Part shown: piece by piece, positions 49,282 to 52,373 of the stretch
How positions within the stretch are numbered: position 1 is the first letter of the stretch
How the letters are laid out: each line of letters starts with the position of its first letter
Assembly (NCBI GenBank): GCA_038527215.1
Contig: JBCBGC010000048.1
Coordinates: 1 to 52,373, forward strand
DNA length: 52,373 nt
Direction: 5' to 3'
From: JAWPMV01 sp038527215
GTDB lineage: Bacteria > Bacteroidota > Bacteroidia > J057
Notes under the pieces: model-generated
The model's input: only the letters and a program-made list of their open reading frames with translations
Database searches by the model: none
Told to the model about the DNA's origin: nothing
Made by a program: the position numbers and the translations under genes

Positions 49282-49950
49282 ATGGTAAAACTGTTATATA
49301 AAATTTTGATTACTGGCATCATCCAGGTAGAAACGGGACTTCATATCGGTGGCTCCGATGTAGAGCTTGATATCGGCGGAATGGATAATGAAGTAATAAA
49401 GGTTCAAATAGGAAATAAGAAAGTACCCTACATTCCTGGTAGTAGCCTAAAAGGAAAACTTCGAAGCCTGATCGCCAGAAAAATGGGATACCCGGATTTG
49501 AATGATGATAAAGGAATGGTTAAAAAACTATTTGCAGGTGATCTTCTTAAGGGGAATAGAAGTAGGAATGCGAAAGTACCTACGCGTTTAATCGTGCGTG
49601 ATGCTTATGTAACAGGAGATTTTCACTTGGAAGATAAGGCTGAAAACTGGATTAAACGATTGAGTGGAACAGCAGTGCCGAGGCATATGGAACGAGTTAC
49701 CAAGGGCGCCTGTTTTGAGCTGGATATGGTGTTGGATATTTACGAAGAAGATGACGCTGAGGCTTTACTAAATACTCTTAATACCTGCTTTCAACTATTG
49801 AGCTATGATTACCTAGGTGGTAGCGGATCACGAGGATATGGGAAAGTCAGTTTCCATGACCTGAAAACCGGGCGCCTGGATTTTCATGAAGATGGCAAAC
49901 TTGAAAAAAGCGGCTATTCATATGCTTTTAACTTAATGCCACAATTATGA
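49282..49950 (+). CDS. csm3: Csm3 (Cas7-type RAMP), target-RNA endonuclease subunit
   Basis: The 222-residue product has GLHIGGS and IGGMDNEV near 19-38, with Asp35 in the position of the catalytic Asp (D33 in S. thermophilus Csm3), VPYIPGSSLKGKLRSLIARK at 48-67, and the G-rich loop LGGSGSRGYGKVSF. Catalytic site intact, so backbone cleavage of target RNA at 6-nt intervals is expected. Overlaps csm4 by 4 nt. Confidence 0.95.
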   Translation: MVKLLYKILITGIIQVETGLHIGGSDVELDIGGMDNEVIKVQIGNKKVPYIPGSSLKGKLRSLIARKMGYPDLNDDKGMVKKLFAGDLLKGNRSRNAKVPTRLIVRDAYVTGDFHLEDKAENWIKRLSGTAVPRHMERVTKGACFELDMVLDIYEEDDAEALLNTLNTCFQLLSYDYLGGSGSRGYGKVSFHDLKTGRLDFHEDGKLEKSGYSYAFNLMPQL

Positions 49951-50960
49951 AAGCTGCCCATATCCCTTTAAGACCCAATAGTCGATTTCATTTTGGCGAG
50001 CTGAGTGCAGAAGAAGAAGATAATCTGGCCTTATCCACCACCTCTCTTTACGCCCATTCGGATACCTTATTCTCCGGGTTAGTCCATTCCTATTCTCGAT
50101 GGACCGGAGATGCCGCTGCATTTGTACATGCTTTTCTGGAAAGAAAGATCCAGATATCCTCCCTTTGCTATTATTTGTCTGGAAATGGGGCCACCGTTCA
50201 TTTCCTGCCAAAACCAGTATTCTTGGAAGCTCAAAGTTTCAAAAGAAATGATGGGAAACATAAACAGCGGAACAGTATTTCTTTTGTATCAACAGGAACA
50301 TGGGAAAATGGGTTTGAGCCTGAGTCCTGGTTTCAAGAAGATCAATATCAAATCCTTCATGACAAGTTTGTCCTGACTCGTAAGGAGTATGATGATCTTG
50401 GGATAGGGGGAGAAGAGGTATTTATTGCCTCGGTTCATTCTACCCCTAAGAGCCCGATTCGAGATTCTGAAGCAGCTATATTTTATCGGGCTGACGTGGA
50501 AATCGGGGGGACGGATCAATTGCAGGTGGGGTGGTATTTTCTTTATGAGGCAGATAGTCAGCACGAGGGCGACCTGCTCTCGGCCCTGAACGTGCTTTCC
50601 TGGACAGGAATCGGGGGAGAGATCTCACATATTGGCAGAACCATCCTCGAGGATCCTTTTGCCACGGCATTTCAACTGAATCTGTCCCAACCCTCGGATG
50701 GCTACGCGAACCTATCCTTATTTTGTCCTGCTGATCAAGGAGATTTGAATAAGGTAGGTTTATCCACTACGATACTCCGTGGTGGGCGTAAATTCCTGCA
50801 TGGAGGAAGGGCTAAAGCTATCCGCATGATCCGTGAAGGGGCATTATTCCTCGATAATGAGGCAACAGGTCAATTTGTTGTCCTGGGGCAGGATGCGTTT
50901 GACCGCCCTGTATATCGCAATGGAGTTCCATTCTTAGTCCCTCTTCATCATGGCACTTGA
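49947..50960 (+). CDS. csm4: Csm4 (Cas5-type RAMP)
   Basis: The 337-residue product has N-terminal RPNSRFHFGELSAEEEDNLA, AHSDTLFSGLVHSY (family hallmark SDTLFSA) and the glycine-rich end LSWTGIGGEISHIGRTILED. It caps the 5' handle of crRNA and binds Cas10. Overlaps csm5 by 11 nt. Confidence 0.93.
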   Translation: MKAAHIPLRPNSRFHFGELSAEEEDNLALSTTSLYAHSDTLFSGLVHSYSRWTGDAAAFVHAFLERKIQISSLCYYLSGNGATVHFLPKPVFLEAQSFKRNDGKHKQRNSISFVSTGTWENGFEPESWFQEDQYQILHDKFVLTRKEYDDLGIGGEEVFIASVHSTPKSPIRDSEAAIFYRADVEIGGTDQLQVGWYFLYEADSQHEGDLLSALNVLSWTGIGGEISHIGRTILEDPFATAFQLNLSQPSDGYANLSLFCPADQGDLNKVGLSTTILRGGRKFLHGGRAKAIRMIREGALFLDNEATGQFVVLGQDAFDRPVYRNGVPFLVPLHHGT

Positions 50961-52305
50961 TTACATTCGACATACTGACATTACCCTACGGACCCTTAGC
51001 CAGGTGCATATTGGAAATGGGGATAAACTTAGTTCTGTAGGAGACTATTTGATTACCTCCAAAAGTTTGTACTTCCTGGATAACGACCGGTTGTTAAGGG
51101 ATATCGAACAAGCAGGAAGGACAGCTGATTTTGTAAAGGCTCTTCGTGCTTTTCAAACGGGATTTGATTTTGCAGGAACGCTAGAAGAGTGGGGCATCAA
51201 TCATGGGGATTACCATACCAGAGAAATTCCATTGCATCAGTCTGGAGAGATCACCACTAGCAACAACCTTTTGTACCGTTGTGTTGGGATTCCGGTTACT
51301 GATAATAGGTATCAGCTACCCTACATTCCCGGAAGTACGCTGAAGGGACTACTACGGACCGCGATCATTTTTCAATATTACCGAGATCATCCCGGAGAAC
51401 TTTCATCTTTAGAAGCTAAGGTAAAACGTGAGGTAGAAAACGCGCAAAACGTAAAGAAGGCCCTCAATCATCTATGGCAAGGTATTGAATCCGATATTTT
51501 GCCTTTGAAATTGTTTCAGTCTATCAGACTGACCGACAGCCAGCCATTTAAGGAAATAGAGGTAGTAGTGGAACAGACCCACAGGCAGCATTTTTATGGA
51601 ATAGAGACTGAGGGACTGGACTGGCTAACCGAGTGTATTAAAAAAGGCGCAGAGACCCGTTTTGACTTGTCTATCGTTTCGGGGGGCCAGAATAATGCGT
51701 TTAATTATCTGGAGTCCCCTTCTCCCAAGCATATCTTTTCTATCCTGAATCAGCATAGTAAGCTCCTGATTGAACAGGAGATAGACCTGCTCAAGGCAGG
51801 ATCTCATGCGGTAGAAGTACGAGACAAGCTACTGGCCCAGCTGGCCGGTTACAAGGATCAAATCGATGAGGGGGGCCAGTCTTATGCCATCACAAGAATT
51901 GGAAAAGGGAAAACGTTATTTTTTATCACCGTTCTTCCTTTACTTTCCAAACAGCTCCAAAAGAAGGTCTTGCAGCGCTTAAGGCGGGAAGGATCAGATA
52001 CGATTCAATCTCGTGTGGTAACGACAGTAGATCCGCAGTTGTTTGGCTGGATCAGGTTAGAAAAGGAGCCCCCTCCTATTAGCTTCCCAAATAATCAAGT
52101 GGAAGAAATTATCCCGGAGGTAACGACCCTGGAAGTTGTTGTAACCGGGCATAAAAAGGTGTCATTCCAACTGAACGATGAGCTTCTTGAAAGCATTCAA
52201 CTCATCGATCAGATGAAGCGTAAGCCCCGGGAAGGGGATCAGATTACTGTAATAGTCTGGCGGCTCAAAAATGATGGTACCATTAATCAGGTCAAATATC
52301 TATGA
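50950..52305 (+). CDS. csm5: Csm5 (Cas7-like RAMP) with C-terminal extension
   Basis: The 451-residue product has TLSQVHIGNGDKLSSVGDYL at the N-terminus, YQLPYIPGSTLKGLLRTAII at about 127-146, and AITRIGKGKTLFF as the late G-rich loop. Residues about 375-451 after a Pro-rich linker (LEKEPPPISFPNNQ) form a beta-rich tail (VVVTGHKKVSFQL ... DQITVIVWRL) that may be an extra OB-like domain. Caps the 3' end of the complex. ATGA overlap with the next gene. Confidence 0.93.
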   Translation: MALDYIRHTDITLRTLSQVHIGNGDKLSSVGDYLITSKSLYFLDNDRLLRDIEQAGRTADFVKALRAFQTGFDFAGTLEEWGINHGDYHTREIPLHQSGEITTSNNLLYRCVGIPVTDNRYQLPYIPGSTLKGLLRTAIIFQYYRDHPGELSSLEAKVKREVENAQNVKKALNHLWQGIESDILPLKLFQSIRLTDSQPFKEIEVVVEQTHRQHFYGIETEGLDWLTECIKKGAETRFDLSIVSGGQNNAFNYLESPSPKHIFSILNQHSKLLIEQEIDLLKAGSHAVEVRDKLLAQLAGYKDQIDEGGQSYAITRIGKGKTLFFITVLPLLSKQLQKKVLQRLRREGSDTIQSRVVTTVDPQLFGWIRLEKEPPPISFPNNQVEEIIPEVTTLEVVVTGHKKVSFQLNDELLESIQLIDQMKRKPREGDQITVIVWRLKNDGTINQVKYL

Positions 52306-52373
52306 GAGGTTCCCAATTTATCTTCCTAATCGTATGTTTATTGAGTCTCGGGTTTCCTATGGGTGTTTATGCG
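52302..52373 (+). CDS. Start of a secreted or membrane protein in the cas operon (partial)
   Basis: The first 24 codons read RGSQFIFLIVCLLSLGFPMG, then VYA: a classical signal peptide or N-terminal helix. Its ATG overlaps the csm5 stop (ATGA), so it is translated with the effector complex. A signal peptide is unusual for a Csm6/Card1-type effector; a membrane-associated accessory protein is possible. The rest lies outside the window. Confidence 0.6.
   Translation, partial: MRGSQFIFLIVCLLSLGFPMGVYA

Overview
The window looks like a chromosomal accessory region of a Bacteroidota bacterium, probably a Saprospiria/Cytophagia-type marine or soil organism. This is inferred from promoter-like TAnnTTTG (-7) sequences, many TonB-free outer-membrane barrels and lipoproteins, a DUF5916 protein, and IS families typical of the phylum. 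No rRNA or housekeeping gene is present to place it more exactly.

Layout. (1) 1-1.9 kb: debris of an IS256-family transposase with an in-frame stop, a 34-bp fragment identical to part of the amidase gene further right, and one hypothetical gene. (2) About 1.9-31.3 kb: a 29-kb integrated virus-like element, almost entirely on the minus strand, with a divergent cro/cI-type switch at its right edge (30.8 kb). Early genes lie at the right: small proteins, tRNA-like RNAs, a replication-initiator-like protein, an ASCH/DUF3850 protein and a D12 adenine methylase. The middle holds membrane/coiled-coil proteins and a P-loop packaging-type ATPase. The left end holds a capsid candidate, a zincin, propeller and beta-helix spike proteins, an LPD1-like zincin, an N-acetylmuramoyl-L-alanine amidase and a GIY-YIG relic. 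No terminase, portal, tape-measure or tail gene is visible. Instead there are about ten very small one-helix membrane proteins, which suggests a tailless, membrane-containing virus (PM2/PRD1/FLiP-like) rather than a caudovirus. Two plus-strand cargo cassettes interrupt it: a YoeB toxin/large antitoxin/SecB-like chaperone module (14.1-15.7 kb) and an orphan membrane protein with its own structured leader (20.3-21.0 kb).

(3) 31.7-33.8 kb: a lipoprotein gene, then a CRISPR array with 16 repeats and 15 spacers, made of two interleaved repeat variants. (4) 33.8-43.9 kb: a decayed segmental duplication. It carries small membrane genes, a DNA-binding protein, three tandem SUMF1/C-type-lectin-like proteins with hypervariable C-termini, a partial paralogue of element genes, an outer-membrane barrel, a solo CRISPR repeat, a low-GC two-gene membrane operon, an inactive IS5-family element with 15-bp inverted repeats and a 3-bp target duplication, and a second broken copy of a lipoprotein gene. 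(5) 44.6-46.8 kb: a GC-richer DUF5916 outer-membrane protein. (6) 47.1-52.4 kb: a type III-A CRISPR effector operon, cas10(csm1)-csm2-csm3-csm4-csm5, followed by the start of a secreted or membrane protein that overlaps csm5.

The most notable unexplained signals are: a family of three-hairpin leader RNAs ending in terminators (20.3, 35.3 and 47.1 kb) with compensatory base changes, placed before the orphan gene, the SUMF1 cluster and the cas operon; tandem 15-20 bp duplications at many gene starts of the element; non-canonical tRNA-like structures; and DGR-like hypervariability without a visible reverse transcriptase.
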